Part shown: positions 33,854 through 42,405 of the stretch, in pieces
How the letters are laid out: every line of letters starts with the position of its first letter
How positions within the stretch are numbered: position 1 is the stretch's first letter
Origin: Candidatus Kaistella beijingensis
GTDB lineage: Bacteria > Bacteroidota > Bacteroidia > Flavobacteriales > Weeksellaceae
DNA: 64,000 nucleotides
Direction of reading: 5' to 3'
Assembly: GCF_020084865.1 (NCBI RefSeq)
Contig: NZ_CP071953.1
Span: 434,001 to 498,000 of the forward strand
Notes under the pieces: generated by a model
What the model was told of the DNA's origin: nothing
Database searches by the model: none
The model's input: the letters and a program-made list of their open reading frames with translations, nothing else
Position numbers and translations under genes: made by a program

Positions 33854-35139
33854 TGAAAAACAGATTATTAACCTTACTGGCTGTAACTGCACTTTCAACG
33901 GGAATTTTTGCACAGAAAACATTGAGTATCGACGAAGCTTGGCAATACGCCATCGAGAATAATGTGAATTCTAAAAAAGCAAAAATCGACCGTACCATTG
34001 CAGACCAAAAAGTGAAGGAAACAACCGGTATTGGTTTTCCACAGATTAATGCACAGGCGAAATACACGGACAATATTAAAATTCCGGTGGTAGTTTTTGG
34101 TGGTCAAGAGTTCGAAATGGGTTTTAAACAAAATATCACAAGCGGAATTACCGTTTCGCAACTTTTATTTAATGGTTCGTATCTGGTTGGTTTGCAAAGT
34201 GCTAAAGCTTATAAGGAAACAGCTGCCTTAGCAGAAGAAAAAACCAATATTTCTGTTAAAGAAGGTGTTTTAATGACCTACGCAGGAATTTTAGCAACCG
34301 ATGAAAACATACTCACTTTGCAGGAAAACCAGCGCATTTTGAATAAAAATCTTCATGATACAGAAATTACCTACAAAACGGGTTTGACAGAATTTCAAAA
34401 TGTGGAGCAGCTGCAATATTCCGCAAAAAATATGGCGACCATAATTGATAACTTGAAACGTACCCGTAAAAAATTAGAATTGGGATTAAAATACATGATT
34501 GGTTACCCTCTGGAGGAATCAATTGTTTTAACTTCGAGCTTTGATGAGGTCATTGCAAAAAATAATGTGTTGGTTTCAAAAGATGCAACAAATTTTGACA
34601 ATCATGTTGATTTAAGATTGCAGAAAAACCAAGTTAAAATCAGTGAACTTTTATTAAAACTTGAAAAATCCAAAGCTTTACCTTCATTATCTGCTTTTTA
34701 CGCCGCAAATGCAAATGCACAAGGACCTAAATTAAATAATTTAATGTGGAATCATCCGATGTTGTGGGGTTTACAGCTTGATGTGCCGATTTTTAGCGGT
34801 TTACAAAGACACTGGAAAACAGAGCAAGCCAAATTAAACCTAGAAAAAGCCAATTTGGATTTGGACGACAAGAAGAGAAATATTGAAAACAAAGCAGGTT
34901 CAGCTTACATCGATTACGAGAATGCACTTGCTTCTTATAATAATGCAAAAGAACTTATCGCACTTTCCACAAGCATCTACAACAAACAACAAATTAAGTT
35001 TAAAGAAGGCATGGGAACAAGTTTCGAGCTTTCACAGGCAGAATCCCAACTTTTCGAGGCACAAACAAAATATTACGAAGCCGCCCTGAATTTGGTTCAG
35101 GCAAAAACAAAACTAGACGAAGCTCTTGGAACTTTGTAA
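33853..35139 (+). CDS. TolC family outer-membrane efflux protein
   Basis: A 428-residue outer-membrane factor. Signal peptide 1-19 (GIFAQ), N-terminal LSIDEAWQYAIENNVNSKKA and two long helical coiled-coil regions (about 40-210 and 240-425), with the second TolC half ending KEGMGTSFELSQAESQLFEAQTK-like pattern followed by AKTKLDEALGTL. It forms the trimeric exit duct of the RND pump coded downstream. Start overlaps the tetR stop. Confidence 0.92.
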   Translation: MKNRLLTLLAVTALSTGIFAQKTLSIDEAWQYAIENNVNSKKAKIDRTIADQKVKETTGIGFPQINAQAKYTDNIKIPVVVFGGQEFEMGFKQNITSGITVSQLLFNGSYLVGLQSAKAYKETAALAEEKTNISVKEGVLMTYAGILATDENILTLQENQRILNKNLHDTEITYKTGLTEFQNVEQLQYSAKNMATIIDNLKRTRKKLELGLKYMIGYPLEESIVLTSSFDEVIAKNNVLVSKDATNFDNHVDLRLQKNQVKISELLLKLEKSKALPSLSAFYAANANAQGPKLNNLMWNHPMLWGLQLDVPIFSGLQRHWKTEQAKLNLEKANLDLDDKKRNIENKAGSAYIDYENALASYNNAKELIALSTSIYNKQQIKFKEGMGTSFELSQAESQLFEAQTKYYEAALNLVQAKTKLDEALGTL

Positions 35140-35165
35140 ACATTAAAATAATAAACAAACTCTAC

Positions 35166-36419
35166 ATGAAAAAAATATTCATCCCCTTAATCGCACTTTC
35201 GGTTGTTGCTGTATCGTGCAAAAAAGAAACAGTAGTGAAAGACGAACGTCTGGAAACTTTAATTAAAAACAAAGACGTAAAAGGCCTACAACAATACAAA
35301 GACCGCCAAAAATTCAAGCTAGACAGTTTGAATCAGGTGATGGGACAAATTGATGCAGGTTTGAACAAACTTGGCGTTACAGATGTTGCGAGCGGATTTG
35401 TTCAGGCAAAAAAACTGGAGATTTCTAATTTCGTACACAGCATCGAAATTCAAGGAAATGTTACGACAGACCAGGATGTGATGGTGCAGCCACAATTCGC
35501 AGGAACACTTTCACTTTATGTGAAAAGAGGGCAGAATGTTGGTAGAGGACAAGTGATCGGCCGAGTTGCAGATGGTGGTTTACGTGACCAATATCAACAG
35601 GCGTTGATTTCGGTTTCTACCATTAAAGCTCAGCTTCTTGCGGCTCAATCCAATGCAAATTTGGCTAGAATTGCTTACGAAAAACAATCTGCTTTATGGA
35701 AACAGAAAATTGGTTCAGAATTCCAATATCTTCAGGCTAAAACCAACTATGAAGCAGCACAGAAAAATATTTCCGGGCTTCAAAGTCAAGTTGCAGCAAC
35801 TCAAAAAGCAGCAGATGCGGTGAAAGCTAATCTTGCAAAAACTGCGATTGTTGCACCTTTCAGTGGGGTAATTGATGATGTTATTACTGAAAACGGACAA
35901 GTTGTTTCTCCTGGAACAAACATTGTGAAATTAATTTCCCTTGGAACCATGCGCGTTGAAGCCAAAGTGCCTGAAACCTATCTTGCAAGTGTGAGAAGAG
36001 GAACTCCTGTGAAAATTTTCTTGCCGACTTTAAATAAAACTTTAAATTCAAGTGTGAGACTAGTCGGAAATTACATTGACCCTGCAACAAGAACTTTCGT
36101 GATAGAAATTCCCATTTCAAGCGAAGGTGGAGTAGTGAAGCCTAATCTTTTGGCGCAAGTTCATATTCAGGATTATGTGAATCCTAACGCGATTCAGGTT
36201 CCTGCACAGTATGTTTACGAAGATGCTGCGAAAAGAAAATACGTCTTCATCGCAACCAATGTAAACGGGCAAAACGCGGTAGCCAAAAAAGTTGTGGTAA
36301 ACGTTGGAGAAAAATCTGAAAACGAACTAGAAATCACTACAGGCTTAAATGCAGGTGATGTCATCATTCTTGATGGTTCTAAAAACCTTACCGACGGACA
36401 GAAAATTAAAATTCAGTAA
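35166..36419 (+). CDS. RND efflux periplasmic adaptor (membrane fusion protein)
   Basis: A 417-residue lipoprotein (lipobox VVAVSC, Cys19). Unusual for the family, residues 20-75 form a polar helical stretch before the first barrel strands. The lipoyl half-motifs are QPQFAGTLSLYVKRGQNV and AKTAIVAPFSGVIDDVITEN, flanking a helical hairpin (QYQQALISVSTIKAQLLAAQ onwards). It links the inner-membrane pump and the TolC-like duct. It lies 26 bases after the tolC gene. Confidence 0.93.
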   Translation: MKKIFIPLIALSVVAVSCKKETVVKDERLETLIKNKDVKGLQQYKDRQKFKLDSLNQVMGQIDAGLNKLGVTDVASGFVQAKKLEISNFVHSIEIQGNVTTDQDVMVQPQFAGTLSLYVKRGQNVGRGQVIGRVADGGLRDQYQQALISVSTIKAQLLAAQSNANLARIAYEKQSALWKQKIGSEFQYLQAKTNYEAAQKNISGLQSQVAATQKAADAVKANLAKTAIVAPFSGVIDDVITENGQVVSPGTNIVKLISLGTMRVEAKVPETYLASVRRGTPVKIFLPTLNKTLNSSVRLVGNYIDPATRTFVIEIPISSEGGVVKPNLLAQVHIQDYVNPNAIQVPAQYVYEDAAKRKYVFIATNVNGQNAVAKKVVVNVGEKSENELEITTGLNAGDVIILDGSKNLTDGQKIKIQ

Positions 36420-36450
36420 TAAACAGCTATCTGCAAAAAGCTTCGGTGAT

Positions 36451-36486
36451 TTTATGATGCCGAAAGCTGAGCGCCGATTGCCGAAA
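36451..36486 (+). repeat. GATTGCCGAAA repeat, copy 1
   Basis: ATGCCGAAAGCTGAGCGCC, GATTGCCGAAA between the adaptor and permease genes. A related copy stands upstream of ychF (44981-45014). Confidence 0.45.
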
Positions 36487-36500
36487 ACATAAAAATAATT

Positions 36501-39500
36501 ATGGACAAAAAGAATCACCACGAAAAGGAATCCTTTATCTCGAGTTGGGCGGTCGATAACCGAACTACGGTTTACGTCATCACGTTCATTATTGTGGTTT
36601 TGGGGATTTTCTCTTTCTTCTCGATGCCTCGAGAAAGTTTCCCGGAAGTGGTACAAAACAACATTTACATTTCATCAATCTATCCCGGAAACTCTGCGGA
36701 AGATGTCGAGAAAGTAGTAACCAAGGAACTTGAAGACAAATTCAAAAATGTTTCGGGGGTAAATAAAGTAACCTCAAACACTTTTCAAGACTACAGTTTG
36801 ATTATTGTTGAATTTGACGAGAAAGTAAAAATTGCAGAAGCAAAACAGAGAATTAAAGATGAGGTGGACAAAGCAAAAGGAGACCAAGATTGGCCGACTT
36901 TGGATTCAGGTTCAAAGGTGGAACCAAATGTTTTTGACCTTAATATTTCTGAGGAATTTCCCATCTTAAACATCAATGTTAAAGGGAATTATTCAAAGTT
37001 TGATCTGAAGAATTATGCAGAAGACATTAAAGATGATTTGGAAGACATTCCGGAAGTTAAGGAAGCACAGATTGTTGGTGTTGATGATAATGAAGTGGAA
37101 GTTGCTCTTGACTTATTCAGAATGAATGCAGCAGGAGTAAGTTTTGACCAGGTAATCAACGCGATTAGAAATGAAAACATCACCATTTCAGGAGGAAATT
37201 TAATTACAGACGGAAACAGAACCAATGTAAGAATCAAAGGTCAGATTTCTTCACCAAATGATCTGAACAGTTTCGTCATCAAACCCGGAGTTCGTATTCA
37301 AGATATTGCAACCGTAAATTTCCGTGAAAAGGAAAAAACCACTTATGCGAGAGAATCTGGACGTGATGTGGTGATGATTAACCTGAAAAAACGTGCAGGA
37401 ACCAACATGATTTCTGCAATTGAACAGGCAAAGGAAAAAATCAAAAAAGCACAGGAAACCTATCTTCCAAAAGATTTGAGCATCTCTCTTTCTTCGGACC
37501 AGTCAACGCAAGTTGAACATCAGGTAAACGAACTGGCAAACCACATTTTAATTGGTATCCTTCTCGTAATGGCGGTTTTAAGTTTCTCGATGGGAATGAA
37601 AAACGCACTTTTCGTAGGAGCAGCAATTCCGCTTTCGATGTTGATTGCCTTTTTTATTCTGTACTTTATCATGGGTGTTACGCTGAACACGATGGTACTT
37701 TTTGCCATGATTATGGGACTGGGAATGCTCGTGGACGACGGAATTGTGGTTGTAGACAATGTTTACGCCAATATGGAAAAGGGATTGTCCCGAAGAATGG
37801 CTTCCAAATACGGTATTGGTGAAATTGCTTTTCCGGTAATTACATCGACTTTAACTACCGTATTCGCATTCCTTCCGATGTTGATGTGGCCAGGAATTAT
37901 GGGAGAATTTATGAAGTATTTCCCAATTACCATTTCGGTTACTTTGATGGCTTCATTATTTGTGGCTTTAGTTATTAATGCTTCAATGACGGGAGGTTCA
38001 ATGACTTTAGATAATAAGAATTTAACTCAAAAACAGGCGAAAAAATACACCCTAATTTTTGGAGTTATCGCCATTGTTTTTGGAATTTTAAGAATTGTAA
38101 CAGGAGTTCCTTTCTTCTTGGGTGTTACCACATTTTCTGTGTTGGCAATCGCTGCTATTTGGTTATATAAAAACTTTTTCCACGATAAAATTGAACATTT
38201 TCAATACACGTTTTTCCCACGACTGGCGAAAAAATATCAAGCTTTTTTAGGAAATCTTCTACAAGGGAAAAAGCCGAGATACGCTTTATTGGGAGTTTTC
38301 GGAGTGTTGCTTTTCTCCTTCATCGTTTATGGAGCAATGATGGGAATTGGCCGTTCAAAAGTTCTATTCTTCCCTTCAAGCGAACCGAAACAAACCATGA
38401 TTTACATGGAATACCCACAGGGAACGGACATTGGTAAAACCAATATCGCCACAAAATTGGTGGAACAAAAAGTTTTGGGAGTTTTGAACCAATATAAAGA
38501 AGGAGATAAAAACTTCCTCATTGAATCGATGGTGACGCAAGTTGGGAAAGGAGCGATCAATCCGCAAGTTGATGCAGGTTCTGCCGCAGAAACCCCTTTC
38601 AAATCAAAAATTACCGTTACTTATGTGGAATATGCTCACAGAAAAGGAATAAAAACTTCCGACGTAATGGAACAGATTAGAAAAGCCGTTCCACAAATTC
38701 CGGGACTAAGTGTGATTGTAGAAGCCAATCAAAATGGGCCACCTGTAGGTTATCCGATTTCAATTGAATTGAAAGGTGACGATTATGACCACCTTTTGAC
38801 GGAAGCGAACAAGATGATTACCTATATCAACGGACAAGGTTTTCAAGGAATTGAAAAATTGCAAACCGATGTGAATAAGGAAAGTCCCGAGTTGATTATC
38901 GATATCGACAGAGAAACTGCAGGAAATATGGGCGTTTCCACAGCTTATACGGGAATTACGCTTCGTAGAGCATTGTTCGGACAGGATATCTCTACGTTTA
39001 AGGATATTGATAAAGATTATGATATTTCTGTCAGACTTCAGGAAGACCAACGAAGAAACAGAAGTGTACTTTTCAATCAGCCCATCACTTTGAGTGGTCC
39101 GAATGGAACGGTTCAGGTTCCAATGTCGGCGTTCGCTAAAATGCAGGAGGCTTTCACTTTCAATAAGATTAAGAGAAAAGACAATACAAGAACAATCATG
39201 GTTTATTCCAACGTGCTGAAAAATTACAACGCGAACGAAATTGTTGGAAAAATCCGTGAATCATTGAAAAACTACAAAACTCCGGATGGAATTACCTACA
39301 GTTTTGGTGGTGAACAGGAAGAGCAGGCAAAAAACATGAATTTCCTTTTGTTTGCATTGTTCCTTGCAATGGCTTCTGTAACTGCGATTATCGTGTATCA
39401 GTTCAATTCATTGTCTAAAACTTTAATCATTATGACGACGATTATGCTGAGTTTTGCGGGAGTTTTCCTTGGTTTAGCCATTACAGGAATGGATTTCGTA

Positions 39501-40052
39501 ATCTTGATGACGATGATGGGAATTATTTCCCTCGCCGGAGTTGTGGTGAAAAACGGAATTGTATTGATGGACTTTTTCGTCCTGAAACTCGATGAGAAAG
39601 TTGCAGAAAAAGGCGTTGAAACCCATGACGATTTAGAAATTGATGAAGTAAAAGAAATCATCATCGAATCCGGAAAAGAACGTTTGAGACCAGTTTTATT
39701 AACGGCGACAACTGCGGTTTTAGGTTTGATTCCTTTAGCAATCGGTTTAAACTTTGATATCGCGTCTTTCTTAACTACATTAAATCCGCACATTTCTTTG
39801 GGTGGCGATAACGTAGCGTTTTGGGGACCTTTAGCCTGGACGATTATTTACGGGTTAACTTTTGCGACATTCCTTACCCTGATTATCGTTCCGGTCATGT
39901 TTTACATGATTTCGAAAAGAAAAATCAACAGCAGAAGAAAATATCTTCAAAAACATTCCCATGATGCAGAAGATGATGCAGCGGAAATAGAACGGTTGAA
40001 AACATTGTATCCAGATCAATTCCATTTGGATGATCCGCAACCGGAAATGTAG
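36501..40052 (+). CDS. RND efflux permease (AcrB/HAE-1 type)
   Basis: An 1183-residue inner-membrane proton-drug antiporter with two halves of six helices each and two large periplasmic loops. The proton-relay Asp pair is in TM4, GLGMLVDDGIVVVDNVYAN. Compared with AcrB (about 1050 residues) it is longer, mainly through a hydrophobic and charged insert around 500-590 (KYTLIFGVIAIVFGILRIV) between TM6 and the second half. With the TolC and adaptor proteins it forms the tripartite pump under the TetR regulator. Substrates unknown. Confidence 0.95.
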   Translation: MDKKNHHEKESFISSWAVDNRTTVYVITFIIVVLGIFSFFSMPRESFPEVVQNNIYISSIYPGNSAEDVEKVVTKELEDKFKNVSGVNKVTSNTFQDYSLIIVEFDEKVKIAEAKQRIKDEVDKAKGDQDWPTLDSGSKVEPNVFDLNISEEFPILNINVKGNYSKFDLKNYAEDIKDDLEDIPEVKEAQIVGVDDNEVEVALDLFRMNAAGVSFDQVINAIRNENITISGGNLITDGNRTNVRIKGQISSPNDLNSFVIKPGVRIQDIATVNFREKEKTTYARESGRDVVMINLKKRAGTNMISAIEQAKEKIKKAQETYLPKDLSISLSSDQSTQVEHQVNELANHILIGILLVMAVLSFSMGMKNALFVGAAIPLSMLIAFFILYFIMGVTLNTMVLFAMIMGLGMLVDDGIVVVDNVYANMEKGLSRRMASKYGIGEIAFPVITSTLTTVFAFLPMLMWPGIMGEFMKYFPITISVTLMASLFVALVINASMTGGSMTLDNKNLTQKQAKKYTLIFGVIAIVFGILRIVTGVPFFLGVTTFSVLAIAAIWLYKNFFHDKIEHFQYTFFPRLAKKYQAFLGNLLQGKKPRYALLGVFGVLLFSFIVYGAMMGIGRSKVLFFPSSEPKQTMIYMEYPQGTDIGKTNIATKLVEQKVLGVLNQYKEGDKNFLIESMVTQVGKGAINPQVDAGSAAETPFKSKITVTYVEYAHRKGIKTSDVMEQIRKAVPQIPGLSVIVEANQNGPPVGYPISIELKGDDYDHLLTEANKMITYINGQGFQGIEKLQTDVNKESPELIIDIDRETAGNMGVSTAYTGITLRRALFGQDISTFKDIDKDYDISVRLQEDQRRNRSVLFNQPITLSGPNGTVQVPMSAFAKMQEAFTFNKIKRKDNTRTIMVYSNVLKNYNANEIVGKIRESLKNYKTPDGITYSFGGEQEEQAKNMNFLLFALFLAMASVTAIIVYQFNSLSKTLIIMTTIMLSFAGVFLGLAITGMDFVILMTMMGIISLAGVVVKNGIVLMDFFVLKLDEKVAEKGVETHDDLEIDEVKEIIIESGKERLRPVLLTATTAVLGLIPLAIGLNFDIASFLTTLNPHISLGGDNVAFWGPLAWTIIYGLTFATFLTLIIVPVMFYMISKRKINSRRKYLQKHSHDAEDDAAEIERLKTLYPDQFHLDDPQPEM

Positions 40053-40087
40053 AAATACGTAAATATAGAAATCCCTGAAATTTGGAC

Positions 40088-40128
40088 TGCCCCCAAAAAG
40101 TTAGACACTTTTTAGGGGCATTTTTTTT
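40088..40128 (+). terminator. Terminator of the efflux operon, resembling an insertion-sequence end
   Basis: A 13-pair hairpin with one mismatch: TGCCCCCAAAAAGT (40088-40101) against ACTTTTTAGGGGCA (40107-40120), then eight T. The left arm together with TTAGACA resembles the terminal inverted repeat type of some IS3-family elements. It also faces the NlpC/P60 gene, whose stop is at 40127. Confidence 0.8.
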
Positions 40129-40732
40129 ATTCAATAACAGAAATTGCTTTGACAAATCTTGCGGTATAATGAGGTTCAGAAAGAGAAGTAATCGTGACTC
40201 CATTCGCTTTTCCGCTTGAGGAATGAATAAAGTCGGAATTTTTTCCTTTGGGATTTATAACAATTCCAATAGGACCAATTTCAGGCGAATCTAAATCAGT
40301 TCCGTTGAAAATCAACAAATCACCTTTCTGTACATTTTCGATGGAAACTTCTTTTCCGAAATTGAAAAATTCTTTGGTTGAGCGAGGAACGACATATCCA
40401 AAATGCTGATAAACATAATTGATGAAACCCGAACAATCAAAACCAAATTCCGGATTTGTAGAACCGTATAAATAAGGTGTTCCCAAATATTTTTGAGCAA
40501 AATCTACAATTTCTACACGGCGATTTTCAGTTGGAGAAGAAGAATGAGTTGTAGGAATTTCAATTCTTTTAGTTGGAGAAATTTCGGGAACTTTGGTTGA
40601 ATCAATATTTACTGAAATGGAATCTTTAGAATTTCTAAAAATCAAGTTTGAATATTCTTTTTGCAGATTCTTCATGTCGGAATCAGAGCAGGAGAGAAGC
40701 GTGAGTAGCAATATGCAGTGGATTTTTTTCAA
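40127..40732 (-). CDS. NlpC/P60 (C40) cell-wall peptidase lipoprotein
   Basis: A 201-residue lipoprotein (TTG start, signal MKKIHCILLLTLLSC, Cys15). After a Ser/Thr-rich spacer the peptidase domain (80-201) shows the catalytic Cys in GFDCSGFINYVY, FIHSSSG with the catalytic His, and a third polar residue after SLSEPHY. The family cleaves stem-peptide bonds in peptidoglycan. The usual HVGIY signature is replaced by PIGIVINP. No in-frame ATG gives a signal peptide, so the TTG start is accepted. Confidence 0.85.
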   Translation of the reverse strand: MKKIHCILLLTLLSCSDSDMKNLQKEYSNLIFRNSKDSISVNIDSTKVPEISPTKRIEIPTTHSSSPTENRRVEIVDFAQKYLGTPYLYGSTNPEFGFDCSGFINYVYQHFGYVVPRSTKEFFNFGKEVSIENVQKGDLLIFNGTDLDSPEIGPIGIVINPKGKNSDFIHSSSGKANGVTITSLSEPHYTARFVKAISVIE

Positions 40733-40807
40733 AAGAAGTTTTTGAAAGGGCTGAAAACTTTATGCCAAAAGAAATAGATCTTTTTAATTTGATACGTGAC
40801 AAATTTT

Positions 40808-41014
40808 GACAAATAGAAAAAAACCACAAAAGTCACAAAAGTTTTAAATATTTGATTCGCGATTTTATAGATATAAAGTTTAATGAAAAGAACACAAAAC
40901 TATAAATCGAAGATTTTCATCTTTTGTGCGCTGAAAGTTTTTCTAAAATATTGTAGTTTATTATATTAATTTTAATAGTTTATTTTGTGCCTTTTGTGGT
41001 AAATTTTTTTTGTC
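40808..41014. repeat. MITE-like element with 32-base imperfect terminal inverted repeats
   Basis: Left end GACAAA (40808-40813) and ACCACAAAAGTCACAAAA (40823-40840); right end TTTTGTGCCTTTTGTGGT (40983-41000) and TTTGTC (41009-41014). The inner 18-base arms match with one mismatch. The interior is AT-rich and has no open frame. Confidence 0.5.
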
Positions 41015-41040
41015 AAGTACTTAACTTTTTTATTTTAAAA

Positions 41041-41088
41041 CACCCCGCCTTTTTTCCTTCGGAAAAAATCCACCCCTCTGAAAGAGGG
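41041..41088. repeat. REP-like double hairpin (CCCCGCC...CCACCCCTC)
   Basis: Two perfect hairpins in a row: TTTTTTCC/GGAAAAAA with loop TTC (41050-41068) and CCCTCT/AGAGGG with loop GAA (41074-41088). Confidence 0.6.
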
Positions 41089-41117
41089 AAACCCGATTCT
41101 TTGGCAGATTGCGCAAT

Positions 41118-41143
41118 AAAAAAAGCGGCTTTCTCAACCGCTT
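41118..41143 (-). terminator. Terminator of the DUF465 gene
   Basis: Arms AAGCGG (41123-41128) and CCGCTT (41138-41143); on the minus strand it is followed by a T run. Confidence 0.75.
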
Positions 41144-41165
41144 AAATTTATTTTCGAAAATTATC

Positions 41166-41402
41166 TTAATGTTCCTTTAAGTACGAATAAATATCATCCT
41201 TCAAATGAACCCGTTTTTTCCTCAAGTCTGTCAAATGTTCGTCTGTCGTGTGATTTTCTTCCCCTTCTTCGTAATGCTGAATGAGCGCGTTCACTTCCTC
41301 GTAATTCACGTAAAGTTTTTTGAAAGTTTCGTCATTCAGTTTCAAGGTGCTGATTTTTTCAGCCAGTTCAGGGAATTCGTGGGTTAAGGTGTGGTTTTCC
41401 AT
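41166..41402 (-). CDS. DUF465/YdcH-like small coiled-coil protein
   Basis: A 78-residue, strongly charged, helical protein without signal peptide: HEFPELAEKISTLKLNDETF, KLYVNYEEVNALIQHYE and LRKKRVHLKDDIYSYLKEH at the end. This matches the DUF465 pattern (HxFxE at the start, LK...KD near the end). Its role is unknown. Single gene with its own terminator. Confidence 0.85.
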   Translation of the reverse strand: MENHTLTHEFPELAEKISTLKLNDETFKKLYVNYEEVNALIQHYEEGEENHTTDEHLTDLRKKRVHLKDDIYSYLKEH

Positions 41403-41482
41403 GACGTAAAAATTTTACTTGTTTAATAAATTAAAGTTAGGAAAAATTTCGGCGAAATTCAATATGAAAATTGTCAGCAAAA

Positions 41483-42340
41483 TTATTTCAACATATCCAG
41501 TTCAATAATATTGTTGTCTTTTGCACGATCTTCTTTTCCCTTTTGTTCGCGCTTTCTTATTTCATCCGCTGGATTCAGTTCTTTTCCATCCTGACCTATC
41601 AATTTTATTTCGCCGCCTTGGCTCAGCATTTCGCGCAAAGTTTTGGCGGGGTCGTTTCTAAGTTCCAAATACATTTTCTGATATTGTTTTTGGTTGAGTG
41701 AAATTTCGGGAGAAGTGACAAAAGGTGAGGCTGGCTTTGGTTTATCGTTTTCGAAAAATTTCTTTACCGCCTTTAGTTCAAAAGAATGGCTATTGGTTTT
41801 GTCCGTCAGTTTTACAATTAAACCAGGCAATCCGTGAAATTTGTAGGGTCCGTCGTGTATGGGAATTTCTGTGGCAAACCAAGCCGTCCATTTTCTGCCG
41901 AATAGTTCAGTTTCAGCTTTTTGGGTGTTGAATTCACCAGTTTTTTCTTTGACAGGAAGGATTTTCCAGACTGCTTTTCTTTCGTCTGAAACTTTATAAG
42001 TGTTCATTCCCATCCCGATTAGATAAAAAGTCTCGAAATTGGGATAGGTCTTTGAAACGGTGTAATGAATTTTTCCTTTGTAGTAATTTTTGATACTGAT
42101 AATTTCTGAGTTGCTGTTTTTTTGTCTTTCCAACTCGATAGTAACGAGAGAATCTGCTTTGAATTTTTCGTAGCTGTAAAATTTCGAACCTTTCGGATTC
42201 ACGTCCAAAACCATAAATTCTTTCTCGATATTTTCTTTCTTGGTTGAGTCGGAAACAAACTTGTATTCGTAGGTAAACTGTTGATTTTGTGCTTTTGAAA
42301 AAACGAAAATGAAAACGAGGAAAAGAAGATACTTTTTCAT
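41483..42340 (-). CDS. GLPGLI family secreted protein
   Basis: A 285-residue protein with signal peptide (1-17, SKAQ) and the naming motif HGLPGLI in IHDGPYKFHGLPGLIVKL, common in Bacteroidota and of unknown function. WTAWFATEIP precedes the motif, as usual. The C-terminal 40 residues are charged (EIRKREQKGKEDRAKDNN). It lies 65 bases after the blaR1-like gene on the same strand and may be controlled by it. ATG 42340 is used. Confidence 0.9.
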   Translation of the reverse strand: MKKYLLFLVFIFVFSKAQNQQFTYEYKFVSDSTKKENIEKEFMVLDVNPKGSKFYSYEKFKADSLVTIELERQKNSNSEIISIKNYYKGKIHYTVSKTYPNFETFYLIGMGMNTYKVSDERKAVWKILPVKEKTGEFNTQKAETELFGRKWTAWFATEIPIHDGPYKFHGLPGLIVKLTDKTNSHSFELKAVKKFFENDKPKPASPFVTSPEISLNQKQYQKMYLELRNDPAKTLREMLSQGGEIKLIGQDGKELNPADEIRKREQKGKEDRAKDNNIIELDMLK

Positions 42341-42405
42341 CAATATATTTTTTGTGAAGATATAAAAATTAACGGCTCAATTTTTTTGAACCGTTAACTG
42401 CTATT

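Larger units (their letters stand above)
40733..41165. other. Intergenic region with inverted-repeat element and REP-like hairpins
   Basis: 433 bases without a coding frame. It holds a 207-base MITE-like inverted-repeat element (40808-41014), a double-hairpin repeat (41041-41088) and the terminator of the DUF465 gene. Confidence 0.6.

Noticed and set aside
40084..40128. An intact IS3-family element near the end of the RND operon
   Set aside because: Only an end-like hairpin is present; no transposase frame and no second end are found nearby.
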